Below are positions 18,305 through 26,308 of a stretch of 64,000 nt of DNA, in pieces. How positions within the stretch are numbered: position 1 is the stretch's first letter; each line of letters begins with the position of its first letter. The notes beneath the pieces are model-generated. The model was given only the letters and a program-made list of their open reading frames with translations, was not told the DNA's origin and did no database searches. Origin of the DNA: SLHU01 sp009929975 (GTDB lineage Bacteria > Bacillota > Clostridia > Saccharofermentanales > UBA5734); assembly GCA_040776905.1 (NCBI GenBank), contig JAXGZQ010000004.1, positions 1 through 64,000 of the forward strand, in the 5' to 3' direction. The translations under genes were made by a program, and so were the position numbers.

Positions 18305-18907
18305 ATGGCCCGCTACGCCGCGCCGATCGCCAAACTGATCGCTGAACTGGGCCGGTTGCCCGGGATCGGCAGCAAATCAGCACAACGGCTCGCTTTTTAC
18401 CTGCTTGGCCAGCCGGAAGAGCAGGTCAGAAATCTGGCTGAAGCGATTCTCGATGCCCGGACTTCAACCAGGCTCTGTTCCGTCTGTTGCAATCTGACCG
18501 ATCAGGACCCATGCCAGATCTGCCAGTCACCCGGCCGTGACCACAGTACCATCTGTGTTGTCGAGCAGCCCCGTGATGTCTCGGCCATGGAACGGATTCA
18601 CGAATATAAGGGACTTTATCATGTTCTTCACGGCGTCATCTCGCCGATGCAGAATATCGGCCCTGATCAGATCAAGCTGCGCGAACTGCTGGCCAGACTG
18701 CGCAGTGATGATCATGTCAGCGAAGTCATCCTGGCCACCAACTCAACGGTTGAAGGTGAAGCGACGGCGATGTATATCTCACGGCTGCTCAAGCCGGCCG
18801 GAATCAAGACAACCCGTCTGGCCCACGGACTGCCGGTCGGCAGTGATCTCGAATACGCTGATGAAGTCACGCTGGCCCGCGCGATGGAGGGTCGGCGGGA
18901 ACTGTAA
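18305..18907 (+). CDS. recR: Recombination mediator RecR
   Basis: A 200-residue protein that acts with RecF and RecO to load RecA at gaps. The N-terminal helix-hairpin-helix segment reads LPGIGSKSAQRLAFYLL. The zinc finger has four cysteines (CSVC...CQIC), and the Toprim domain contains CVVEQPRDV and the HGLPVGSDLEYADE signature. Normal length. It is the last gene of the dnaX-ybaB-recR unit and ends before a strong bidirectional terminator. Confidence 0.97.
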   Translation: MARYAAPIAKLIAELGRLPGIGSKSAQRLAFYLLGQPEEQVRNLAEAILDARTSTRLCSVCCNLTDQDPCQICQSPGRDHSTICVVEQPRDVSAMERIHEYKGLYHVLHGVISPMQNIGPDQIKLRELLARLRSDDHVSEVILATNSTVEGEATAMYISRLLKPAGIKTTRLAHGLPVGSDLEYADEVTLARAMEGRREL

Positions 18908-18955
18908 TCTGATGAGCCCTGCCCCGGCCGGAGCGGCAGAAAAAAAGCCCATGAA

Positions 18956-18984
18956 AAAACCGCATTCGTTTGGAATGCGGTTTT
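18956..18984. terminator. Bidirectional terminator between recR and divIC
   Basis: A perfect 12-bp stem (18956-18967 with 18973-18984, loop of five) has A-runs on the left and T-runs on the right, so it works on both strands. It separates convergent recR and divIC and overlaps the divIC stop codon by two bases. Confidence 0.88.
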
Positions 18985-19294
18985 AGTCTTCAAAGACAAT
19001 TTCGTTCGGTCTGACCATGCCAAGTTGATCCCGGGCGACCCGTTCAATGTATTCATCCGTGTCGACCAGGCTGCTCAATTCCAGTAATTCCGCCTGTTCG
19101 GCCTGGATGATCAGAAGTTGTCGGTCGAGGATTTCCCGTTGCGCCCGCATCCGCTCAATCCGTTCTTCCTGTTCAAAATAGATCGCGACCGCTGATGCCG
19201 CAGCAAAAACAATAATCAGGCCGATGGTGATGCGAAGCAGCACATGACGGTTTTTCTTCTGGGTAGCATTTTTTTGTCGGCTGCCTACAAGCAT
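18983..19294 (-). CDS. divIC: Septum formation initiator (DivIC/FtsB family)
   Basis: A ~103-residue bitopic membrane protein with a basic cytosolic N-terminus, one membrane segment (ITIGLIIVFAAASAVAIYF), then an extracellular coiled coil (EERIERMRAQREILDRQL) and the conserved end YIERVARDQLGMVRPNE. It belongs to the division complex with FtsL and DivIB. The ATG two codons inside the longest frame has the better-spaced AAGGA. In Bacillus it follows yabP and yabQ; here both are missing and a 144-base gap separates it from rqcP. Confidence 0.92.
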   Translation of the reverse strand: MLVGSRQKNATQKKNRHVLLRITIGLIIVFAAASAVAIYFEQEERIERMRAQREILDRQLLIIQAEQAELLELSSLVDTDEYIERVARDQLGMVRPNEIVFED

Positions 19295-19324
19295 ATCCAT
19301 TCCTTTCGGCCAATCAGTGTCTTT

Positions 19325-19353
19325 ATTCTAATTCGGCTGCTGCTAAAGAACAA
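19325..19353 (-). promoter_or_regulatory. Probable promoter of divIC
   Basis: On the minus strand TTGTTC (19348-19353), a 17-base spacer and TAGAAT (19325-19330) lie about 30 bases upstream of the divIC start. This suggests divIC is transcribed separately from rqcP. Confidence 0.5.
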
Positions 19354-19438
19354 GGCTGCAACGCGTCAGGATGCCCGAAATCATACGATTTTAATGACTG
19401 TAATCAAAACGTAACAACCTTTCGGCTGACCAAGTGGC

Positions 19439-19705
19439 TCAGTTCAGTTCACCCGGCTGTCCGCTGTCCAGAATTACATACAATTCCTGTGCCTGTTCCT
19501 TGCGAACGGTCTCGCGGACTTCGCGAATCTGAATGCGCGAGCGTCCCTGGCCAAAGGTGATTTCCAGGATATCACCCGGCTTGACTTCAGCACCGGGTTT
19601 GGCCGGCCGGCCATTCAGGGCAACCCGGCCAGAACTGCAGATTTCATTGGCGACAGACCGTCGCTTGATCAGTCGCGATACTTTGAGAAATTTATCCAGT
19701 CTCAT
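19439..19705 (-). CDS. rqcP: RqcP-type S4-domain RNA-binding protein (YabO/HslR family)
   Basis: An 88-residue protein consisting of an S4 domain (MRLDKFLKVSRLIKRRS, then NGRPAKPGAEVKPGD) with a short C-terminal tail. In Bacillus RqcP binds stalled 50S subunits and supports C-terminal alanine tailing by RqcH during ribosome quality control. The start follows GAAGGAGA and overlaps the mazG stop as ATGA, as in Bacillus, where yabO follows the mazG homologue. An in-frame extension of 11 codons upstream is rejected. Confidence 0.9.
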   Translation of the reverse strand: MRLDKFLKVSRLIKRRSVANEICSSGRVALNGRPAKPGAEVKPGDILEITFGQGRSRIQIREVRETVRKEQAQELYVILDSGQPGELN

Positions 19706-20589
19706 TTTGCTTTCTCCTTCTCTTTCGCCTGATCCCATAATTGATCAAGCTGTTCAAGGTTCAGATCCGCCAGATCATCCCCGGCAGCCTCCGCCTGGTA
19801 TTCCATAAGGCTGAACCGCTGAACAAAGCGGTTCGAAGCACGGTCCAGGGCAAGCTCCGGCTGTACACCCAGATGGCGTGCATAATTGACGACCGCGAAC
19901 AACAGATCTCCCACCTCATCCATCAGATGCTCCGACGGGAGCGTGGCATCCGATCCGGTGGATTGATCAACCCGGCCATCAGCGTCCTGGCTGTTTGATC
20001 CAGCCAGACAGTCGACGATCTCAGCCAGTTCTTCGTGGATTTTGCCCAGTGGTCCCGAGGGGTCGGGCCAGTCAAATCCAACTCGAGCAGCCCGTTGCTG
20101 GATCTTATAGCTGCGCTGCAGGGCCGGCAGGTGGCGCGGCAGATCAGCCAGCACTTCGCTTTGACGCTTCTGGCCTTTTTCCTGACGTTTATTTTTCTCC
20201 CACGTCGCGAGGACTTCCTCAGCGGTTGCCGCCTGATCATCACCGAAAATATGGGTATGCCGGGAAATCAGCTTGCGGCTGATCGCGGTCATGACATCTG
20301 AAAAATCAAACTGATCGTTTTCTGACGCGATCTGAGCATGAAAGACAACCTGCATCAAAACGTCGCCCAGCTCATCGCACAGGCGTTCCGGATTCTCACT
20401 GTCAATGGCGTCGATGGCCTCATAGGCTTCCTCGATCAGATGCGGCTTCAGTGAGCGATGGGTTTGTTCACGATCCCAGGGACAACCATCCGGAGCCCGC
20501 AGAAGCGCCATGATGTCCAGCAGTTCCTGCATTGAATAGTGCGATTTTAACGGCAGGTGAGTCTTGTTCGGTATTTGATTCTGATCCAT
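19702..20589 (-). CDS. mazG: Nucleoside triphosphate pyrophosphohydrolase MazG
   Basis: A 295-residue enzyme with two MazG repeats that hydrolyses NTPs to NMP and pyrophosphate, probably house-cleaning. The first repeat shows GCPWDREQTH and the metal-binding EEAYEAIDAI and DELGDVLMQV motifs; the second has EELAEIVD and DEVGDLLFAVVNYAR. It lacks the N-terminal tetrapyrrole-methylase domain found in the Bacillus YabN fusion. A ~25-residue insert rich in Asp, Ser and Gly separates the two catalytic motifs of repeat two. Translation begins at the ATG after GAGGAGA. Confidence 0.94.
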   Translation of the reverse strand: MDQNQIPNKTHLPLKSHYSMQELLDIMALLRAPDGCPWDREQTHRSLKPHLIEEAYEAIDAIDSENPERLCDELGDVLMQVVFHAQIASENDQFDFSDVMTAISRKLISRHTHIFGDDQAATAEEVLATWEKNKRQEKGQKRQSEVLADLPRHLPALQRSYKIQQRAARVGFDWPDPSGPLGKIHEELAEIVDCLAGSNSQDADGRVDQSTGSDATLPSEHLMDEVGDLLFAVVNYARHLGVQPELALDRASNRFVQRFSLMEYQAEAAGDDLADLNLEQLDQLWDQAKEKEKAK

Positions 20590-20603
20590 CTTTATCTCCT
20601 CGG

Positions 20604-20876
20604 TCAGTCCATCCACCGTATTTGCAAACGGTCAAACATGATCGGATCGGAAAACTGTTCACGGAAAAACAGAGTCTGATGAAAGCGGGCAAATTCTTTC
20701 GTATTTTTCTCCATCCAGAGCGGGAGCGGGATATTAAGTTCATGGCACGCGTCAACCAGACAGCGCTCCAGCTGGCGGCTGAAACGCTCATCTGACTGGC
20801 CGCGGTCAATCGTAACCGACGCCAGCATCAAATTCGCCCGATAAAGATTTGCCTGCAGTTTCAAAAATACCTCCAT
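20604..20876 (-). CDS. Small conserved hypothetical protein upstream of mazG
   Basis: A 90-residue protein of no recognised family. It has a helical N-terminal half (VFLKLQANLYRANLMLAS) and an aromatic-rich second half (LWMEKNTKEFARFHQ, FREQFSDP). No membrane segment or signal peptide. It ends 14 bases before the mazG start, so the two are probably one operon; the mazG ribosome binding site lies in the gap. Its composition resembles a real protein rather than a shadow frame. Any role in nucleotide or ribosome quality control would be a guess from position only. Confidence 0.6.
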   Translation of the reverse strand: MEVFLKLQANLYRANLMLASVTIDRGQSDERFSRQLERCLVDACHELNIPLPLWMEKNTKEFARFHQTLFFREQFSDPIMFDRLQIRWMD

Positions 20877-20924
20877 GTCCGCTTAACAGATTATTCACGG
20901 ATCGACCACGTTATTGCTACATTT

Positions 20925-21009
20925 GGGTGCTATGATGAATATGCTTCTAAGGAAGCACCCCTAAATCATAACCCCCTCCTTATAATACCGGCGGCCCCCC
21001 GCCGGTATT
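20925..21009. promoter_or_regulatory. Intergenic hairpins between rhaB and the mazG operon
   Basis: A perfect 11-bp GC-rich stem with a CCCC loop lies at 20984-21009. About 15 bases after the rhaB stop, it can serve as its terminator, although the tail is not U-rich. Next to it are mutually exclusive smaller hairpins, a 6-bp TGCTTC/GAAGCA stem and a GGGTGC/GCACCC pairing between about 20927 and 20960. These lie in the expected leader of the mazG operon. Confidence 0.5.
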
Positions 21010-21023
21010 CCTTTGTCCGTTTT

Positions 21024-22517
21024 TTAGATTGTAACACAGATCCCGCCATACCGCTGCCGGTACGAATCAAGCGCGCTCCGCCATGCCGGCTGCTCCTGCG
21101 GCTGATAGGTCTTCAGTTCACAGGAGGCGGCGGCGACCGCGCGCGCAGCCTTCAAGTCCTTCAGATGTCCGCCAGCCATCAGCTGTACGGCCATATTCCC
21201 CAGGGCGGTCGCTTCAGCCGGGCCGGCGATTACTGCACAGGCCGTTGCGTTTGCGGTGAATTGAGACAACAGGCCGTCCCTGGTTCCCCCGCCGACAATA
21301 TGCAGCTGCCGGTATGATTTGCCGCTGATCTGTTCAATCTGTTCCAGGGTGATACGATATTTGAGCGCCAGGCTCTCATAAATACAGCGTGCGACCTCAC
21401 CACGGCTGCGCGGAACCGGCTGTCCACTGTCGCGGCACAAAGTCCTGATCCGCTCAGGCATGTCACCCGGTGCCGCCAGAGAAGCGTCATCAGGGTCGAT
21501 CAGTGAACGAAACGGCGGACTGGCCAGTGCTTCTCGCTCAATATCAGCATAACTGACTTCCGCGCCATCCCGTATCCACTGCCGTCTTGATTCCTGGATC
21601 AGCCAGAGGCCCATGATATTTTTCAGCAGCCGTGTTGTTCTGGCAAAACCGCCTTCATTCGTAAAGTTATACTGTCTGGTTTGATCATTGATCACAGGAG
21701 CCTCTGTCTCAATACCCATGAGCGACCAGGTTCCACTGCTGATGTAGATAAAATCCGAGGTTGTCGCCGGAATGGAGACAACCGCAGCGGCAGTGTCATG
21801 TGAAGCGCCGGTCATGACCGTGATGGCATCGATGCCCAATTCGGCGCAGATGGCTGGTGACAAAGTTCCGGCCGCGGCGCCGGGATGGCGGATCGGGGCA
21901 AAAAGCCGGGCCCGCAGCCCCAGACGATCGATCAGGTTCCAGTCCCAGTCACGCTGGTTCGCGTCAAGCAGCTGTGTGGTCGAGGCCATCGTATACTCCG
22001 ACTGGCGAATTCCGGTCAGCAGATAGAGCAGCAGATCCGGCATCAGCAGCAGCTGGTCAGCCCGTTCAAGCAGATCCGGACGATCGCGGCGAAGCGCGGC
22101 CAGCTGGAAAATCGTGTTGATGTTCATCAGCTGGATGCCGGTGTGACGGTAAAGTTCATCATCACTGATGACAGCAAATACATCCGGCATGACGGTTTCT
22201 GTCCGGCGGTCCCGGTAATGAACCGGCTGGTCGAGCAGATAGCCGTGTTCGTCAATCAAGCCGAAATCAACACCCCAGGTATCAATGGCCATACTGCTGA
22301 TCGGCGCATGCGGTTTGGCCAGAAGGAGCCCCTGTTTGATTTCATGAACCAGCCGCGGCAGATCCCAGTACAAAGTCTCACCGAGCATGACGGGATCATT
22401 GCTGAACCGATGCAGTTCTTCCAGTCTGATGGTCTGTCCGTCAAAACGACCGAGCATCGCTCGTCCGCTTGACGCTCCGAGATCAAACGCCAGCAGGCGG
22501 ATTTCCTGATCCATCAT
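21024..22517 (-). CDS. rhaB: Rhamnulokinase
   Basis: A 497-residue FGGY-family kinase that phosphorylates L-rhamnulose at C1. The N-terminal phosphate loop LAFDLGASSGRAMLGRF, the substrate region DTWGVDFGLID and the C-terminal glycine-rich IVGGGTRDGLLSQFTAN are as in RhaB. It is the last gene of the nine-gene minus-strand operon, eight bases after the aldolase, with GGGAGGG before a double ATG. With the isomerase and aldolase it makes a complete route from L-rhamnose to dihydroxyacetone phosphate and L-lactaldehyde. Confidence 0.93.
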   Translation of the reverse strand: MMDQEIRLLAFDLGASSGRAMLGRFDGQTIRLEELHRFSNDPVMLGETLYWDLPRLVHEIKQGLLLAKPHAPISSMAIDTWGVDFGLIDEHGYLLDQPVHYRDRRTETVMPDVFAVISDDELYRHTGIQLMNINTIFQLAALRRDRPDLLERADQLLLMPDLLLYLLTGIRQSEYTMASTTQLLDANQRDWDWNLIDRLGLRARLFAPIRHPGAAAGTLSPAICAELGIDAITVMTGASHDTAAAVVSIPATTSDFIYISSGTWSLMGIETEAPVINDQTRQYNFTNEGGFARTTRLLKNIMGLWLIQESRRQWIRDGAEVSYADIEREALASPPFRSLIDPDDASLAAPGDMPERIRTLCRDSGQPVPRSRGEVARCIYESLALKYRITLEQIEQISGKSYRQLHIVGGGTRDGLLSQFTANATACAVIAGPAEATALGNMAVQLMAGGHLKDLKAARAVAAASCELKTYQPQEQPAWRSALDSYRQRYGGICVTI

Positions 22518-22525
22518 GTCCCTCC

Positions 22526-23650
22526 CTACTGCTCTTTTGTCAGGGTCTTGCGATAGGCTTCGCTTTCCCAGCCGCGGATGAACGCCTGTCCCGCTTCATC
22601 CATGGTCTGAACCGTATAGCCGGCCTGACTGATCTGTTGTTGAATGAAAAGAACCGCTGTCAGGGTCTGTTCGATCGTCTCCGCTTCAATTTGGCCGCAG
22701 CGATAGCAGATTGATCCATCAGCGGTCAGGATCGTCGCGGCCGCTGACAGGGGAATATCGGCCGCGATAGCGTTCTCAATTGCCGCGTCCATCACACCGA
22801 GCTGCCCGGCCAGATAGACCAGCTGATCAGGATACAGCGCCTGTTCGGTCAGTTGTGGCAATTTCCAGTTTCCTGACGCCAGACGATCCCGCAGCCACAC
22901 AGTGTCTGAATAGAAACAGTTTTCATCACCATAACATCCGGAGCGGACACGGACATCGGGCCAGGCTTCAGCCCGGGTGCCGAACGCGGCCGCCAGCCGT
23001 TGATTGACCTCTTCATGCAGCCGCACGCACTGTCCGGCGTCATCACCCGTAATGATCAGGCCGTGATTTTGCATCAGCAGAATCTGCGGCCGCCGCCCGG
23101 TCTGTGATTCGGCGTCAGCCATGGCCCGGGCAATCGCGAATGTCAGGCGGCTGCCGGGATCCAGATACGGAATCCAGACAAAACCCGCCGGACCTTCAGC
23201 CAGCGCGTCCGCGGCGATCTTCTGCCCCTGGACCGAGCAGGCCGCCAGGTTCGCGTAGACCGCGTGGGTATGCAGAACATAGCGATCCAGTATCGCGTGA
23301 AATCCGGCCTCAACCGATGGACGCAGCTGAGGCAGACCATCGACAGTCTGAACGTTCTGGCGGACATACGACGAGCCACTGGCCTCTACATCGGCAAAAT
23401 CATCGGGTCGGTGCTGCGCGAAAAATGCGCGGATGGCCTGATAGTCAAGAACGGCATAGGCGTAGTCTGGCCGCATTTGATCAAGTCGGAAGCCGGACGC
23501 CTTGATCGCCATCAGGCGATCATCCAGTTTAACCGATGTATTCCCGCCGCCGCCCTGTACATAGTCAGAACGCTGACCCGCCAGGCGGGACATTTCCAGC
23601 AGGCCTTCAAGATGGGTTCGATGGTCGTCGCTTAATGTGATCGCTGTCAT
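22526..23650 (-). CDS. Class II aldolase, probable rhamnulose-1-phosphate aldolase (RhaE type)
   Basis: A 374-residue class II aldolase/adducin-family enzyme. The GGGGNTSVK segment, the zinc-binding HTHAVYANL and the later MQNHGLIITGDD histidine are intact. It resembles the aldolase half of the bifunctional RhaEW enzymes rather than the ~270-residue enterobacterial RhaD, but no dehydrogenase domain is attached. Expected reaction: L-rhamnulose 1-phosphate to dihydroxyacetone phosphate and L-lactaldehyde. The in-frame extension to 23749 overlaps rhaA and is rejected; GGAG precedes the ATG at 23650, four bases after the rhaA stop. Confidence 0.87.
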   Translation of the reverse strand: MTAITLSDDHRTHLEGLLEMSRLAGQRSDYVQGGGGNTSVKLDDRLMAIKASGFRLDQMRPDYAYAVLDYQAIRAFFAQHRPDDFADVEASGSSYVRQNVQTVDGLPQLRPSVEAGFHAILDRYVLHTHAVYANLAACSVQGQKIAADALAEGPAGFVWIPYLDPGSRLTFAIARAMADAESQTGRRPQILLMQNHGLIITGDDAGQCVRLHEEVNQRLAAAFGTRAEAWPDVRVRSGCYGDENCFYSDTVWLRDRLASGNWKLPQLTEQALYPDQLVYLAGQLGVMDAAIENAIAADIPLSAAATILTADGSICYRCGQIEAETIEQTLTAVLFIQQQISQAGYTVQTMDEAGQAFIRGWESEAYRKTLTKEQ

Positions 23651-23654
23651 GTTC

Positions 23655-24938
23655 TCAGCTCCGTTCCCGCAGAATCTTGCGCTCATACTCATGGATCGGC
23701 TCGAGATAATTGAGACCGGCCGGAACCTGTTCGCGAACGCAGAACTCATTCCAGATAGCCTGTGCCGGCAAATGTTTCGCTTCTTCTGTCAAAGCCAGAC
23801 GGTCTGCCAAACGGCCGGCAGCCTCAGCTTCACGAATCCGTTCAGTCGGTTCAAGCATGGCCTGCAGAGCGGCCCGCCGTGTCGCGCGCAGCCCGATCAC
23901 CCAGGCAGCAATCCGGTTAATGCTGCCATCAAAGAAATCTGTCGCCAGGCTGACACGGTCAAAAGCATCTGAACGATGGATCTCCCGCATCAGGTCCTGC
24001 AGCGCGTCATCAGTGATCACCACGTGATCACTGTCCCATTTAACCGGCCGGCTCACATGTACGAGCAGTCGCGGGTAGAAGGTCAGCAGCGCAGATATCT
24101 TATCACTGACAGCTTCGGTCGGATGATAATGGCCCATATCCAGGGTCAGCACGACATTCCGGTGGCCCAGCGCATGGCTGTGTGCCAGATATCCCATGTA
24201 AAACTCATGGGAACCGGCGGTGAAGCTTTCCACACCGACACCGAACAATTTGCTTTCAATCGCGTCAACCAGATGTTCCCCGGGCAGCGCTTCACTCAGG
24301 ATCGCGTCCAGTGAATCCTTCAGCCGGCGGCGCAGTACACCGCGGTCGGCAGGGATATCCTTGCTTCCGTCAGGAATCCATATATTGCAAATAGACGGAC
24401 GGCCCAGCGCCCGGCCGAATCCATCCGCGATCCGCCGGCTGGCCTGGCAGTGGCGGATCCAGAACTGGCGCGTCGATTCATCAGGATGTGTCAGCGTCAT
24501 GTTATCGTCTGCCAGACGATGGCCAAACAGCGTCGGGTTGAAATCGACAGCCAGCTGATGCTGTCTGGCCCAGTTGAGCCATGCCTCGAAATGACGCATC
24601 TCATAGCTATCCCGGTCAACCTGATCACTGCCGGTCTCAGCATAGCTGGCATGCAGATTGACCCTGTGGCGGCCGGGGAGCAGACTGAGTGCCATCGCCA
24701 TATCGTCACGCAGCTCATCACCGTCGCGGGCAATCCCGGGGCTTGACCCGGTGGACATGATGCCGCCGGATGTCCCGCCGGCCATCTGTTCCAGGCCGGT
24801 GACATCGTCGCCCTGCCAGCAGTGCATGGAGATTTCCAGCTGTTCCAGCTGACGCAAAACCGCTTCGGTGTCGACTCCCAGCTCCGCATACTGTTCTCTG
24901 GCTGCCTGGTACTGTGTCTCAATCTGATGTTTATTCAT
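23655..24938 (-). CDS. rhaA: L-rhamnose isomerase
   Basis: A ~427-residue TIM-barrel metal-dependent aldose-ketose isomerase converting L-rhamnose to L-rhamnulose. The protein follows E. coli RhaA closely, for example SMHCWQGDDV near the N-terminus, HRLADDNMTLTHPD, NIWIPDGSKDI, ESKLFGVGVES and LDMGHYHPTEAVSDKI with the metal ligands. GGAGG precedes the ATG at 24938; the longer frame to 24983 is not needed. The sugar kinase and aldolase follow directly. Confidence 0.96.
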   Translation of the reverse strand: MNKHQIETQYQAAREQYAELGVDTEAVLRQLEQLEISMHCWQGDDVTGLEQMAGGTSGGIMSTGSSPGIARDGDELRDDMAMALSLLPGRHRVNLHASYAETGSDQVDRDSYEMRHFEAWLNWARQHQLAVDFNPTLFGHRLADDNMTLTHPDESTRQFWIRHCQASRRIADGFGRALGRPSICNIWIPDGSKDIPADRGVLRRRLKDSLDAILSEALPGEHLVDAIESKLFGVGVESFTAGSHEFYMGYLAHSHALGHRNVVLTLDMGHYHPTEAVSDKISALLTFYPRLLVHVSRPVKWDSDHVVITDDALQDLMREIHRSDAFDRVSLATDFFDGSINRIAAWVIGLRATRRAALQAMLEPTERIREAEAAGRLADRLALTEEAKHLPAQAIWNEFCVREQVPAGLNYLEPIHEYERKILRERS

Positions 24939-24979
24939 GCCGCTTACCTCCTGAATGATGTATTGATCGATGGTTGGAT

Positions 24980-26281
24980 TCAATGAATCATGTCGTGGCG
25001 GGCTTTTCCGGCGTAATGCCGGACCCTCTGTTCAAGTGCCGGCCAGCGCTTTCGGGCGGTTTCCGAAAACAGGCCCGCATCGTCTCCAGCCCGCTCGTGC
25101 GCGATAAGTGCCCAGGCGGCGTCATAGAGATGGGAAAACATCGGGTCGCGCATCGCCTGGCAGACAAACGCCTGGCGAGGCTGGTTGATATCCTCTCCGC
25201 TGATCTGGAACAAGCCGTATTCACGGCACAGTCGCTGAACACGCTCCAGCTGCGCCCGTTGATTGCGTGACGGCATATAGGTGACCGCCTGGAACCCTAG
25301 CTGAGGCAGGCGCTTGAATAGATCATCAAGAAAGTCATCTTCAAAGGCCTGGCTTTTCTTGTCACCGGTCACTGAATCGGTGACATCGCCCAGATACGCG
25401 TAGGCAGGAATCAGGCCGTGTTCAGATGCCCAGGCGGTGACATGTTCCGCCGGCGGACATTCATCGGAACCGGCATCAAGATAGAACCGCTCCACCAGAT
25501 GGCCTTTCAGCAGTCCAAGCAAATCATAGCGCCGGTACGGCTGCGGGCTTTGCAGATGCCCGCGTTGTTTTTCTGTCAGCGGCAGCCGCAGATCATGCTC
25601 CAGCCGTTCGACCAGCTGTTTCCCATCCGGTGACTGATCCAGCAGCTGGCCGGCCAACGCGAACAGAATATGCCGTTCGGTGATCTCGCCACCCTCTTCC
25701 CAGCAGGATAGCGGGATGATATCCTGCTCAAAATCCAGTGACAGACCATACGGCTTCATCAGATGATTCAGACGCCCGGTCATCGCCAGGCTGCGCTGGA
25801 AACGAGCCTGACGGATCGGCTCCAGCCACGCCTGTACAGCCGGGATCTGGTGGTGCGGAACACCGTGCAGCGCGATATAGGCGACCCCTCTCTGGTCCGG
25901 GTTGTTGATATGACGGCCGCTGAAAGGAAGACCCTGCAGCGAGACTCTGCATTCAAGACCAATGGTCACCGGCAGATGAAGCAGGCGTCCGGCTTCGATG
26001 AACTCCAGTGCTCCCGCGATTGAGTCATGATCCATCAGGCCGGCGGTCGCCAGCCCGGCCTGTCTGGCCTGCCAGGCGGCAGCGGATGGTGAATAGGGCG
26101 AGAAAGAATAGATGGTATGGATATGATTGTTCACATCGCGTCCGCCCCCGCCGCCGGCCTGGTCCGACGGGTCGGTCCGACGGCACCAATCACGCAAAGC
26201 GGACAGCCGCTGCTGCGGCGTCGGCTGGTTGAGCATCTGTGCCAGCGATTCATGCGGCTGGCCCGGGGTCGTGGTCTGCAT
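24980..26281 (-). CDS. PHP-domain metal-dependent phosphoesterase-like protein
   Basis: A ~433-residue protein with a PHP-type N-terminal domain: the HIHTIYSFSPYSP motif, then LMDHDSIAG and the metal ligand region GLECRVSL, with a later SGEDINQPRQ. These match the metal-binding strands of PHP phosphoesterases. The middle and C-terminal regions are not recognised. Four successive start codons lie at 26281-26290; AGGAG is best spaced for the last. It sits between the E1 gene and rhaA, so it should act on a phosphorylated intermediate or a regulatory ligand of the same pathway, but the substrate is unknown. Confidence 0.75.
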   Translation of the reverse strand: MQTTTPGQPHESLAQMLNQPTPQQRLSALRDWCRRTDPSDQAGGGGGRDVNNHIHTIYSFSPYSPSAAAWQARQAGLATAGLMDHDSIAGALEFIEAGRLLHLPVTIGLECRVSLQGLPFSGRHINNPDQRGVAYIALHGVPHHQIPAVQAWLEPIRQARFQRSLAMTGRLNHLMKPYGLSLDFEQDIIPLSCWEEGGEITERHILFALAGQLLDQSPDGKQLVERLEHDLRLPLTEKQRGHLQSPQPYRRYDLLGLLKGHLVERFYLDAGSDECPPAEHVTAWASEHGLIPAYAYLGDVTDSVTGDKKSQAFEDDFLDDLFKRLPQLGFQAVTYMPSRNQRAQLERVQRLCREYGLFQISGEDINQPRQAFVCQAMRDPMFSHLYDAAWALIAHERAGDDAGLFSETARKRWPALEQRVRHYAGKARHDMIH

Positions 26282-26308
26282 CATCATCACTCCTGAAATC
26301 GCGCCGGA

